A DNA stretch of 64,000 nt from Akebia trifoliata (lineage: Eukaryota > Streptophyta > Magnoliopsida > Ranunculales > Lardizabalaceae), in the NCBI GenBank assembly GCA_017979445.1, contig CM030708.1, positions 32,368,721 through 32,432,720 of the forward strand. Reading direction: 5' to 3'. Position numbers and translations under genes: made by a program. The notes below the pieces were generated by a model that saw only the letters and a list, made by a program, of their open reading frames with translations, ran no database searches and was not told the origin of the DNA. Shown here one piece after another: positions 44,883 to 54,655 of the stretch. Each line of letters begins with the position of its first letter. Position 1 is the stretch's first letter.

Positions 44883-45012
44883 CCTGATGCAATTACCATT
44901 GGAGAGGCACTCAAAGCGGCCACAATTACAGCGGTGGACAAACCAGTTGATGAGAGTGACTGGTAGTAATGTCGTCGTCCCTGGAGGTTTAGCGGCCGCG
45001 CATCAAGTCTAA
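44883..45012 (+). pseudogene. Broken seed-maturation (SMP/LEA) protein fragment
   Basis: 44883-44963 reads PDAITIGEALKAATITAVDK then PVDESDW and a stop. A second frame at 44959-45012 reads TGSNVVVPGGLAAAHQV and a stop. Together they follow the repeat of plant SMP-domain LEA proteins (ITIGEALEA....GDKPVDQSDAAAIQAAEVRATG.NV..PGG.AA.AQ), with the AAAIQAAEVRA part deleted and a frameshift at the join. No upstream exon was found. A one-frame reading from 44827 includes only the end. It is a decayed fragment, not a working gene. Confidence 0.75.
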
Positions 45013-45229
45013 ATATCCATGCAAAACGAAGCTATCCAATGTTCTTGCAGTATTGGTTTTGAATCATGTACATAATTTTATTATCCATCCGACTCTCGAT
45101 TTGTTTCAATAGAATTTCTAGTTAATTATATTTGATTATAATACCTCCTTGAACCAATTCATCAAGTCGACTTGGAGAAGAAACTAGTTGTGAAGCTATT
45201 GTCACAAAATCGTTTTTTTGTTTTTTCTA

Positions 45230-45425
45230 TCATAAATAGGAACCAGAACCGAACCAAACCAAACCAAGCCAGTCCTAACTAAGGTCGGTTTGATTCGGTT
45301 TTATGGGTTGCCAATATCTTATAACCCTCTTTTGGAAGCAACATATTTTTAATGAAAAAATAAATAATGGATATGAAATTTCATATAATAAGTCACTAAT
45401 CTATCCATAAAAAATTTATTTATCT
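45230..45425. other. Short AT-rich stretch with CCGAAC/AACCAA words
   Basis: It has a GAACCGAACCAAACCAAACC run and an opposing GGTTTGATTCGGTTTTATGG. It looks like the edge of a small inverted-repeat element; ends are not clear. Confidence 0.35.
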
Positions 45426-45429
45426 ATTT

Positions 45430-45658
45430 TCACGATGGGTTCTGAACCTATAAGCCCGACTTGTTGGGGAAAGGTAACTGACCACTTAGAGCATCATATC
45501 TTGCCCAAATCCCCCGAGTACATGTTATACCCTACAAACCACACGTACCAGATAAGCAGGGATGAATCCATGTGGATGGCTAACGAGGGGGTTTGAACTC
45601 AAAACCTCTTCCTTTTTGGAAGGATGCCTTAATCACTGCACCCAATACTCATTAATCT
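45430..45658 (-). mobile_element. Candidate tRNA-derived SINE
   Basis: Read on the minus strand it begins GGGTGCAGTGATTAAGGCAT, an A-box-like region. About 40 bases on it has TTTGAGTTCAAACCCCCTCG, a good B box. The rest is an unrelated body. No target duplication was identified, and it differs from the 41.4 kb SINE. Confidence 0.45.
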
Positions 45659-45686
45659 ATGTCCCAACTACTAAAAAGCAATAAAT

Positions 45687-45868
45687 CATTAAGGGTGCGG
45701 TTCTCAGTTTGGTTCAATTCTATACAAGCCTTAAAATGAGAACCGAATGATTGGTTCTCCATTTTCTCAACCCAGAACTGAACTGCAACTTATTCCAAAT
45801 TGAACCAAACCAACCCAACGCTATCAGTTTAGTTCAGTTCACTATTTGAACCGGACCAAGTTGCACCC
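45687..45868. mobile_element. Small MITE with GGGTGCGGTTC termini
   Basis: Starts AGGGTGCGGTTCTCAGTTTG and ends CCGGACCAAGTTGCACCCCT, imperfect terminal inverted repeats. The interior repeats GAACCGAA/GGTTC words. No coding capacity. Confidence 0.5.
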
Positions 45869-45959
45869 CTTGTTAGTAGTCAAGGTGAAAGTGGGTTCAA
45901 TAGCATTTGAACTTAGGTCATGGGATCAGCACTTCACGTGCCTTTACTAACTTAGCTAA

Positions 45960-47056
45960 GGTGGTGTTTGTTTGCGCTATTTTTCAGTGCTTATTGCTGA
46001 AAAAAATTAAATTCAGCACTTTTGTCAAAATAGCGCGTTTGTTTACTTGTGCTTATTGCTGAAAATAAGTGAAAAAAATTCAGCACTATTTTGATGCTGA
46101 AAAAAAGTGCTGAAGCGGTAAGCACTTCGCTTTTTTCAACACGGACAAGTATGCCCTTTGTTTTTTTGAGCATGGACAAGTATGCCCTTATTCTTAAAAG
46201 GATATTACCTCTTATATCCCATGGATAAGTATATAAACACCCCACAAATTAATAAACCCACACCATAGCTAAATTATTTTGTCTTGTATGGGTTAAAAGT
46301 TTTGGAATGAGTTGATTTTTGGTGAGGATGATCTCTACAATGAGGAGATCATCCTCACAAAAAATCAGCACATCTTGAAACTTCTAACCCTATCAAAACA
46401 AGTTCAAGAACAGTAAATTATCCTTTTTTTTTTTTTGAAAACTATTTTTAACGAGTTAGAAGTTTCAAAATAGACTGATTTTTGGTGATGATGATCTCTA
46501 GACCATATAGACCATCCTCACTAAAAATTTGCTCATTCCAAAAACTTTAACCCATATAAAACAAAACAAAAAATGGCTATAGTGTGGGATGTCCTTATTA
46601 ATTCATAGGGTGCTTTTATAATTACACATCCTTCATTTCCATCGAAAATTATTCATCCAAAATTAAGTTCTTTTAAAGTTGATTTCAAATTTTGGTGACT
46701 TGTATGACATTATTATTTTTAATTTGAAATTCGTGGGTTTTTATAAATAGAAATTATTATTTATAAATTGAAGATTATTTGAGTATTATTTATTATTTAA
46801 AAATAAATTGTATTTTAATTTTATAAAAAATAATATAATTTATTGTGTTTGATAATAAATAAGTATTTGAAACATGTAAACAATGTATAATATGATTATA
46901 AGGGTAACAAAGACAATTTATCAGTTTCAGCAATGTGTAACAAACATGATTCAACATCTAAACAAACAACTTTTTCAGCACTTAAATTCAGCGCTTATAA
47001 GTTTCAGCGCTTAATGCTATTCAGCACTTATTTTTTTCAGTTTAACAAACAGCACC
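45960..47056. mobile_element. PIF/Harbinger-like non-autonomous element with TAA target duplication
   Basis: Starts GGTGGTGTTTGTTTGCGC and ends AACAAACAGCACC, imperfect terminal inverted repeats, with TAA immediately on both sides (45957-45959 and 47057-47059). A three-base TAA/TTA duplication is the mark of PIF/Harbinger/Tourist elements. Subterminal regions have many TTCAGCACTT/AAGTGCTGAA words in both orientations, like transposase sites. No transposase is encoded. Another foldback element (46230-46624) is inserted in the middle. Confidence 0.7.
46230..46624. mobile_element. Compound foldback element, locus 4 (nested)
   Basis: Outer arms: ATAAACACCCCACAAATTAA then TAAACCCACACCATAGCT on the left; GGCTATAGTGTGGGATGTCC then TTATTAATTCATAGGGTGC on the right. 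Inside are two family A hairpins at 46289-46390 and 46453-46555, separated by a T-rich spacer of about 60 bases. Same layout as the elements at 51-52 kb, but the outer arms differ. Confidence 0.7.
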
Positions 47057-47865
47057 TAAGTTGGCATCTTCAAAATAATATTCACTTATGATGTGATTTT
47101 ATAACAAAATTCCTAATTAATAGTGTTTTTTCATCTTTTTATCCATGGCATTATTTGTTTTATGTGGGTGCTTGGTCATGGCATGTGTGCGACATAATTT
47201 TGTGTATAGGATTCAACCCTGAAGTTGCCATCCATGCGGTGTGGCCGCCTCCCTGGCTGCTGCAGCCAGGGCTAATCAAAATAGGTAAGTAAGAGAGAAT
47301 TCTTTCTTTAGGAGTTCCTTGAGCCAAAAAATGTCACTTAGATAACACGTTAACTTAGTACCAAAAAGTTCTTTTATACTGGGAGAAATTAAAATTCACC
47401 TAAATACAGACGTACATAAGGTCTTGTTTAATATATGGATTGTAACTCTGTATGTTATACGTGATGATTTGTCGTACTGAGCAGGTAATGGGTTCGACTG
47501 GTAGAGATTAGTAAGAGTGTCTCATGGAATTAAGGACTTATTTCTCTTTAGTTTACTGTTATTTGTACCATATTTTTCAATCAATAAATATGGCAAAATC
47601 AATAAATATGGCACCTAACATAAATAGAGACTTTTCAATAAGTTAGTCCTTTTATCCATGTGCCTACTGATTCTTACAAATTTTGCTCGATTAAATGAAG
47701 TACGAACGTTTGGGACCTAAAAGATACCTTAAATTTTAGGAACGAAATATTATGGTGCCTGTGCATGTGCATTTAATTTCTCCATGGAAGCAAGGACCAT
47801 CAATTGCATCTTGTCCCACTTTGAACCTGGTGGGGGCACTACAAAATATTGAATCCAATTATTTC
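47057..47865. other. Intergenic, no gene seen
   Basis: A palindrome-like CCTGGCTGCTGCAGCCAGG lies at about 47252-47270. A short direct repeat (AATCAATAAATATGGCA) is present twice near 47580-47610. Nothing else recognised. Confidence 0.4.
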
Positions 47866-47989
47866 CACATGTAACACATTACAAATCACCAATCAATGAT
47901 TTTATGTTAGGGGGACAAATTGAGAGAGTGCATTTTGCTTATACTTGGCATTACTCATCTTTAGAACAAATAATGAAAACACAAATAAT

Positions 47990-48440
47990 AAATCTATTTA
48001 CTTGGTTCGACAAATTGTCTATCTCCATGGAGGGGAGGTAGAAAAATCCTTTATCAATGATAAAGATTACTCTCTCAGGACATACAGATTTACGTGATTT
48101 GACAAATTGTCTATATGTCCATGAAGGGGAGGTAAAAAAATCCACTATCAATGATAAAGATTACTCTCTATGTGTCTTTTGTAACTCTCTAAGTCACAAA
48201 GAAATCCTATCAGAAAATACATATCTACCCAAAAGAAACCTTTCAGGCCGAGCCCACTACGCTTACCTCTTGATGTCGAATCCCAATAAGAATATTAGAC
48301 ATCTTACAACAAGTTTTCTCTGTGAAAAGGAGGCTGAAAGTCATCTAAGCCAACCATGCCTATGGAGTCAAGAACCACAATTGATAATTCTTACTGGGAG
48401 GAACATATTTAATTTGGATTCTTAAGCTTAATAGACCCTA
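47990..48440. repeat. LTR-like retrotransposon fragment with two diverged tandem units
   Basis: GACAAATTGTCTAT..TCCATG.AGGGGAGGTA.AAAAATCC..TATCAATGATAAAGATTACTCTCT occurs twice (about 48008 and 48098). The words TTGGTTCGACAAATTG and GATAAAGATTACTCTC are like those in plant copia LTRs. No internal coding domain nearby, so it may be a decayed solo LTR. Confidence 0.4.
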
Positions 48441-48799
48441 GAAAACGTGTATTAATTCATAGAAAACAAGAATCTCTCTCTTGAAAAATGCATTATCTTC
48501 CTTTCATCTCGACCGTATGGTTGATGTTGGATGGAGAATCTCAAAAGCAATTTGAGGTTAGGAAAATACCTAAAGATAAGTGCAATTTCCAAATTGTAGT
48601 TATGTACTGAAATTAGCAAAAGATACAAGTACAGCCAAACAGGACTCAAGCAAAAAAAAAAAAAAAAACACATGACTTAAAATTCAAGATAAAAAAAACT
48701 ATAGACTTAATGATAAATAGTCAAAGCATTATTTGATTTTTAGGTGAGATATAAACAAACCACCAACGTTGGCCGGAACGTCAGATTTTCTGCCACCTA

Positions 48800-49204
48800 T
48801 CATCCTTTTGTGGAAATAAGGACAGTGCGGATGAGATCAGAAAAAGCCGCCACGATGAACTTATGAGTGTGATTTGGATTAAGTGCAAGATAGTAAAAGA
48901 GCAACTCATGCAAGTAATCACAATCAGCTCTAACATCTGACGTTAATCCTCTCGCTTCGACCATCTCTTGCATGGATAATCGGAAATCATTGTACGGATC
49001 AGACGAGTAAGTCGTAATGGGGAGGCCACCACAGATTAATGTGTCGGGTTCCGACGGGTATTTAGAGTTAATTATGGAATTGGAAGGGCCGGGGGAGGAG
49101 AAGAAGAAACGTTGGGAGGCGAAGATGGTGTCGAAGTCGGGAGAAGTGGTGATATCAGAGTTTAATGGGGAGAAATGGAAGATTTTGCCAAGATTATTAG
49201 ACAT
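48800..49204 (-). CDS. OVATE family protein (OFP12-like transcriptional repressor)
   Basis: The frame from the inner Met (MSNNLGKIFHFSPLN) gives 134 residues. The same frame is open upstream to an ATG at 49324 (174 residues), but the added 40 residues do not look like the family, whose members begin with a short M....K.F.L.F stretch, so I prefer 49204. A middle FASQRFFFSSPGPSNSI block and the C-terminal OVATE domain (SSDPYNDFRLSMQEMVEAR, ...YLHELLFYYLALNPNHTHKF, IVAAFSDL) match the OFP12 type. OFPs repress transcription and bind KNOX/BELL homeodomain proteins; they affect organ shape. Single exon, as is usual in the family. It is shorter than Arabidopsis OFP12 (about 220), mainly in the N-terminal linker. 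Confidence 0.88.
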   Translation of the reverse strand: MSNNLGKIFHFSPLNSDITTSPDFDTIFASQRFFFSSPGPSNSIINSKYPSEPDTLICGGLPITTYSSDPYNDFRLSMQEMVEARGLTSDVRADCDYLHELLFYYLALNPNHTHKFIVAAFSDLIRTVLISTKG

Positions 49205-49446
49205 TTTTTTTCTTCTCTTTAGATGTATAATTGGACTTTTTTGAAGAGCGACGGGAAGTGAAGGTGTGAAGGTACGTATAGTTGTTTGTGTGGAAATATA
49301 TGGAGATATGTTTGTTTTCCCCATTGAATTAAATGGGTGATGACTTGATTATGACACTACACAACGGTAAAACAACCATTCAACCATTTATTAATATATA
49401 AGTCATGATGTGGCACTAGGACTGCACCATTTGTGTGGTATTTATA

Positions 49447-49978
49447 AAGAGAGATTCTATTGGCACCCCAACTTTTACTTATTGACAAATTTAGGGGTCC
49501 AACTCAAAATCAGTTGGCAATGAGTGGAGAGGCTCAGGCATGGTTTCAAAACTCATCCGAGATCGAGACGTATCATCTGAGTTAACTCAGTATCAGGGCT
49601 GAACGACAAATGCACAAGTCACTTTTTTTTACCAAGATTTAATACCGCACATTCAATTTTTTGATTTTTTGAATGAAACGTCTCAAACATATCAGAAAAC
49701 TCGTCTAGGACAACTCGATATCGGGTATGGACGAGACGAGATGTGAAACCGAATTTTAAAACCATGGGCTCAAGACCTTATAAGGAGAGAGACAAGGCAA
49801 TTTGTGTCCGATGTGAGACTAAACTCAACACGTCACATCCCATGTGGAGATAATAATTTGAGTCAAACCTTTGTAATTTTTGAATCGTGTGTTTTCATCT
49901 TCAATTGGGGTGTGACCAATAATTTAATAAATTGGGGCGTTATAAGTAAAAGTTGAGGTGCCAATAGCAACTCTCTTT
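49447..49978. mobile_element. MITE with AAAGAGAG...TATTGGCACC termini, carrying a nested element
   Basis: Starts AAAGAGAGATTCTATTGGCA and continues CCCCAACTTTTACTTAT; ends ATAAGTAAAAGTTGAGGTGC then CAATAGCAACTCTCTTT. The terminal inverted repeat is about 35 bases. A family C MITE (49539-49766) sits inside. Fragments of the same family are at 34500-34640 and 44218-44335. Confidence 0.75.
49539..49766. mobile_element. MITE family C copy (nested)
   Basis: Ends CATGGTTTCAAAACTCAT / ATTTTAAAACCATG, with internal GAGATCGAGACGTATCATC, AACTCAGTATCAGGGCTGAA and ACTCGATATCGG words as in the copy at 29366. Confidence 0.75.
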
Positions 49979-50728
49979 AAAAAAACATGAAAGATATCAT
50001 ATAAGAACTTTGAAAATTAAACTAGAAAAAAATAATCAGGATCAAGTATCATGTCCCGTTTCTATAGAAATAGGAACAATATCAATGTGGCACCAGCTCC
50101 TAAACAAGCCGTTTTCTATATTGAACATAGCCCAATATGTTTAATCTCCAACCAAAACGCACCATATGTTGTTATAGGAACAAGACACCGCTCTAGATCA
50201 AAGAGTGGATCCTATGTGGTACTTTTTTCCTATAGTTTCGTGTAGTACTATTTCAATATTTGAGACGTCATGCTGAAAAATAAAATCTAACCCAGCGGTC
50301 ATGTTTTAATCATGATTTGGAAAAAGGAAAAAAAAATTGAAAAAAACTTCATTTTTAAGCCTGGTCAAAGAGATTGAAAATGAACTGTCACTAAAACATT
50401 TCAATGAAGGCTACCACAAAATATGATCCCTCTGGATCACGACACAAATAAAGAAAGGAAGAAAGAAAAAGAATAAAGGATAAAGGTAATATTTGAACAA
50501 AGGTTTATCATTATGAAAAAATGGTGCTAAACAAGGAATTGCATGATACTACGTTTATTGAAAAAAAAAATATTATTGGTTTCGCCGATGTGGTTAAACG
50601 TGGGTAAAGAGGTGAAGAGTTTGATTCCTCTCTTTTCTCTACTATGTCATCGTGTTATTGATTCATCAATTTAGCATAGATTTTTTATTATTATTAGAGT
50701 TGCGATAAACTGGCACTCTTATTAACAC
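49979..50728. other. Intergenic, no gene seen
   Basis: AT-rich with only chance frames. It contains one stretch (50140-50300) with ATCCTATGTGGTACTTTTTTCC similar to 29870, possibly another decayed repeat. Confidence 0.4.
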
Positions 50729-50822
50729 TCTTGATGTGGCAGTGCACAAAACCATAGATTTTCCTCTTCATGATATATAAGGAAAAAGATCTATGATTTT
50801 GTGCACATGTCACGTCAAGAAC
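50729..50822. repeat. Foldback hairpin, family B
   Basis: CTTGATGTGGCAGTGCACAA then ACCATAGATTTTCC on the left, and GGAAAAAGATCTATGATT then TTGTGCACATGTCACGTCAAG on the right, are complementary, with a loop of about 18 bases. Confidence 0.75.
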
Positions 50823-50982
50823 GTCACTTTTAGCAAGTCAGTTTAGCATTAATCTTTTTAATTAACATCTATTGTATACTCAATATCCTTCATTTGTTGG
50901 ATTCCAGTTGCCCGTCCATACATTGAAAAAATGTTTGGTACAATATTTGGCTCCCTTTAGGGCCTCCGAATGCCACCTATAT

Positions 50983-51332
50983 GGGAAAGCGTTCGAAGGC
51001 CATAAAGAGAGCCAAACATTTTTCAAAATAGGGGTTAGAAGTTTTAGAATGGGTTGATTTTGTATGAGAATGATAAAGAGATCATCCTCACCAAAAATCA
51101 GTTTATTCCGAAACTTCTAACCCTAGTTTACAAGTTGAAGAATCATGAACCGGCTGATTTTTGTAAACCACTTTTGATGGGGTTAGAAGTTTCATAATGG
51201 ACTCATCTTTTGTGAGGATGATCTCTATGATCCTCACAAAAAATCACCCCATTCCGAAATTTTTAACCCATACATTAAAAAAATGTTTGGCACAATGTTT
51301 GGCTCTCCTTAAGGTCTCCGAACGCTACCTAT
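50983..51332. mobile_element. Compound foldback element, locus 3
   Basis: Outer arms: GGGAAAGCGTTCGAAGGCCA then AGAGAGCCAAACATTTTTC on the left; AATGTTTGGCTCTCCTTAAG then GTCTCCGAACGCTACC on the right. Inner family A hairpins are at 51032-51123 and 51179-51270, separated by TAGTTTACAAGTTGAAGAAT. An extra half arm with the same words (50930-50982) precedes it. Confidence 0.65.
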
Positions 51333-51473
51333 ATGTATACACACTAGAGTTCTCCCATTAAATGGATAAAAGCGAAAAAAAAAATTGAGATATTTTTTAA
51401 AAAAATTTTGAGGTTAAAGGTAAAAGGAGACAAATGAGTTAAAATGAGTAAAAGATGATATATATATATATAT

Positions 51474-51853
51474 GGGTCCCGTTCGCCACCCTTAGTTTTA
51501 CCACACACTTTAACAAACGCGTTTTGTCTTACATGGGTTAGAAGTTTCGGAATGAGCTGATTTTGGTGAGGATGATCTCTATGGTGAGGAGATCATCCTC
51601 ACCAAAAATCAGCTCATTCCAAAACTTCTAACCCCATCAAAATTGATTTATAAAAAATGGACGGTCCACGATTTTTCAACGTGTAAACATGGGGCTAAAC
51701 ATTTCGGAATGGGCTGATTTTTGGGGAGGATGATCTTCTAATCATAGAGATCATCCTCACCAAAAATCAGCTCATTCCAAAACTTCTAACCCATGTAGGA
51801 CAAAAAACGTTTGTTAAAGTGTGTGGTAAAACTTAGGGTGCTGAACATTTCCC
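51474..51853. mobile_element. Compound foldback element, locus 1
   Basis: Starts GGGTCCCGTTCGCCACCC, preceded by a (TA)n run, and ends GGGTGCTGAACATTTCCC followed by TATATATA. The outer arms TTAGTTTTACCACACACTTT then AACAAACG and their complement (51804-51838) pair almost perfectly. Hairpins at 51534-51635 and 51690-51793 flank the spacer AAATGGACGGTCCACGATTT then TTCAACGTGTAAACAT. No coding capacity. Almost the whole 380 bases can fold into one long stem with two side hairpins. Confidence 0.8.
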
Positions 51854-51861
51854 TATATATA

Positions 51862-52237
51862 GGGAAATGTTCAGCACCCAACCATTTACCTAACAATTTG
51901 CCCAACATATTTTTTCCTACATGGTTTAAAAGTTTTGGAATGGGCTGATTTTTTGTGAGGATGATCTCTATGGTTAGAAGATCATCCTTACCAAAAATCA
52001 CCCAATTCCAAAACTTCTAACCCTATGTTTACAAGTTGAAAAATCGTGGACCGTCCATTTTTTGTAAACCATTTCTGATGGGGTTAGAAGTTTTGGAATG
52101 AGCTGATTTTGGTGAGGATGATCTCCTCATCATAGAGATCATCCTCGTCAAAAATCAGCCTATTCCAAAACTTCTAACCCATGTAGGACAAATCATGTTG
52201 GGCAAATTGTTGGGTAAATGGTTGGGTGCCGAACGGG
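51862..52237. mobile_element. Compound foldback element, locus 2
   Basis: Starts GGGAAATGTTCAGCACCC and ends GGGTGCCGAACGGG, with TATATA on each side; separated from locus 1 by eight bases. Its arms (AACCATTTACCTAACAATTT then GCCCAACAT) pair with each other but differ from the arms of locus 1. Hairpins are at 51920-52023 and 52081-52180. The spacer is the locus 1 spacer in reverse orientation. Confidence 0.8.
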
Positions 52238-52900
52238 TATATATATGGTAAAATTAGAGGGGGTAAAGAGAAAAAATAATAAAATGATTCCACAAAAACT
52301 GTAGTTGGATGGGATGTTTATTCTAGTTGGATGAAAGTTTATCCCCCACAAAAGTAGACCTTACAAATATTTTTTTATTATATAACTAGAGTTCCCTAAG
52401 CCTACGGCACATGCATATTCTTTCAGAGTAAAGAGGTAAAAGTGGGGAAAAAAAATAAAATTAAGAGGGTATTATTAAAAAAAAATTGAAGTTAAAGGAT
52501 AAAAGGTGAATAATAATAAAGTAGGTTAAATTAGTAAAGTTTGAAGGGATGAAGAGAAAAGATAATAAAGTGTGTCCCACAAAAATTGTGATTAAGTGAG
52601 ATATTTGTCCTAATTGGATGGAAGTTTGTCTCTCACAAAAGTGGACCTTACAATTGTGTGTGTGTTTGTGCCCATGAATTTTGGAGGGCTGACGGGTTAG
52701 TTGGCTAACTTGACAATCCACGTGCGATCCAAATGATGAGCTAGTCAAACTTCTATACTTCTATATATATTTAAGGAGTTATGTTGACAGGGCAATCATG
52801 TAGCGTATGGACCAAGGTCCTCCTAGGTCACGTGAGTATCTCATGCTTAAGATTGCTTTTGGGGTCCAAATTAATGTGTCTCGCAAGGCCAATGATTTTT
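52238..52900. other. Intergenic with internal direct repeat, no gene seen
   Basis: The block AAAGAGAAAA.ATAATAAA.TG.....CCACAAAAA.TGTA.TT..ATG and TGGATGGAAGTTTGTC...CACAAAAGTGGACCTTACAA occurs at about 52265-52370 and again at 52545-52655. It looks like two decayed copies of one repeat. A (TG)n run follows. Confidence 0.5.
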
Positions 52901-53056
52901 AGACTCAATTTTTTTTTCATTCGGTTTGTAGCCAGCTAGCGTGCCAAGGGCATAGAGCCATAGATCATTTTCTTGTATATCCCGAAGAAATCAATCTATG
53001 ATTCTGTGCCCTTGTCACATCAGCCGAGTATAAACCGAATCCGAAAATCAGACTCT
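52901..53056. repeat. Foldback hairpin, family B (long form)
   Basis: Outer arms ATTCGGTTTGTA / TATAAACCGAAT; inner arms CCAAGGGCATAGAGCCATAG then ATCATTT and AAATCAATCTATGATTCTGT then GCCCTTG. Most of the 150 bases can pair. Confidence 0.7.
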
Positions 53057-53140
53057 TCCCACAAACCCTTCACATAGAAATCGAAAACTGAAAGTTAGTA
53101 GAAGTACACACAAAAAAAAAAAAAAACAAGTCATATATTT

Positions 53141-54514
53141 GTGAAAATGATAAAATTTGGATATTTTCAATTGAAAATACTCTTGGGTTTTTTATATATT
53201 TTATATTAATGATAATGAATGATTAAGATACCCTCCATTGTCATTCTAAAATAAAAAGTTGAAAGACCCAAAAATAATCAATCCTTTCCATATAATTACC
53301 AAAGCAGTCCAAAGACAACTACCTACCTTGGTACTATGTATCCTGTGATTTTTACTTGCAGACTTAAATCTATCAATTGTTCAATCTACTTAGAAGAGTA
53401 TGTCAAATCAAACATTTTTTTAAAGAAAATTTTGTTTATGTTAAATCAATTTTTTGAAGAAAATAAATTTCCTCTTAAAATGGTGAATGCTATGCTTTTA
53501 GTTTTGTGGGTGGGGGTGAACTCAAAGAGAATAGCAGAGGATTATCATCCTATGTGTTTGGGTAAGATATTTAATTTCTTTGGAAAACATTTTTCAAGTC
53601 GCGAAACAAAATGTCAAAATAATTTGTGAGGCAGGGTAATCATGAGAGACTTACCTCATGATGATTTTCTAATTAACTGGAAAGAATCAAGTAAATAAAT
53701 ACGTATTAAAAATTATTATATGCTTTTGGATATCTAATTTTTAAAATTTAAAATTATATTTTTCTTAATTTTGAAAAAACAAAAAAATAAATAAATAAAT
53801 AAAGCTTTTGACTTGAGCCTTCTAATGATTGGATGAATTCTGATCATCAGTTCCCACCCCGTATATTCGGATTTGGATCAGGATTTGGGTTCTGATAAAG
53901 ATCTTATGTAATATCTTTTATCAGATCGATTCAGCATCAACAATAATGACCCATTCCAATAAAATGTATGGAAGTAAATATATTAGAATCACGACTCACA
54001 ATCGAGAGAGTGTGAAGTGGATACAAACTCACTAAAAGAAGACATCTTAGAATTATCAATCATTAAAGAAAAAAACGATTTGATCAAAACTTATCTCGTT
54101 GGCGATAAATATCGAAAGTGAGATCTAAATTTTGAAGGGCTAAATATGGCCAGAATTTTAAAGTAGGTGGGACGTGCTAGTGCTCCACACCACATCAACT
54201 GTTGGGCTAGGTAAAGCTTGTTTTAAAACTACATGTAGTCAATCACTTGGACTCCCAACTCCAACCTAGCAAAACTGTTGGCATTTGTTTTTCAGTTGAA
54301 ACCCATTCTTGTGAAAAGAATGAGCAAAAACACAAAATAAATATGCAACAGTATCTGCTATAAGTGAAGCTTACCAGAGCAAATGTTTCCCTAGTCTACA
54401 ACAGTAAACCACCTTAACCGATTAATTTTCACAATCACCTACTACTACTACAAGTTCAATCAAGATTAGAAATACATGTTCACCTTGAACAAGGGACACA
54501 ACAGCACACACACG
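53141..54514. repeat. Duplicated tract, copy 2 (3' flank of FRIGIDA-like gene)
   Basis: Same-orientation match to 32995-34387. Differences are mostly single bases plus small indels, for example an AAATAAATAAATAA run at about 53785 that is absent from copy 1. It ends about 140 bases beyond the FRIGIDA-like stop codon, so this copy likely represents the original place and includes the terminator side of that gene. Confidence 0.9.
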
Positions 54515-54655
54515 GCTACCATAAGTGGTTAGTACTTAGTAATTACAAACAAACCATTTTAGAAAAAAAGCAAATGAGGGTTGGGGTCATCATCAGTGAT
54601 TCAGTGTTACCAGATTTGAAGAGTTATCCCGCTGTGAAAGACTGATCTCAGCTTT

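Noticed and set aside
49205..49324. 40-residue N-terminal extension of the OVATE protein
   Set aside because: The added residues are unlike OVATE family starts; the inner Met at 49204 gives a typical beginning. A longer form cannot be ruled out without transcript data.
53336..53629. 97-codon frame in duplicated tract copy 2
   Set aside because: The matching frame in copy 1 is stopped and shifted, and there is no recognised domain, so it gives no evidence of coding.
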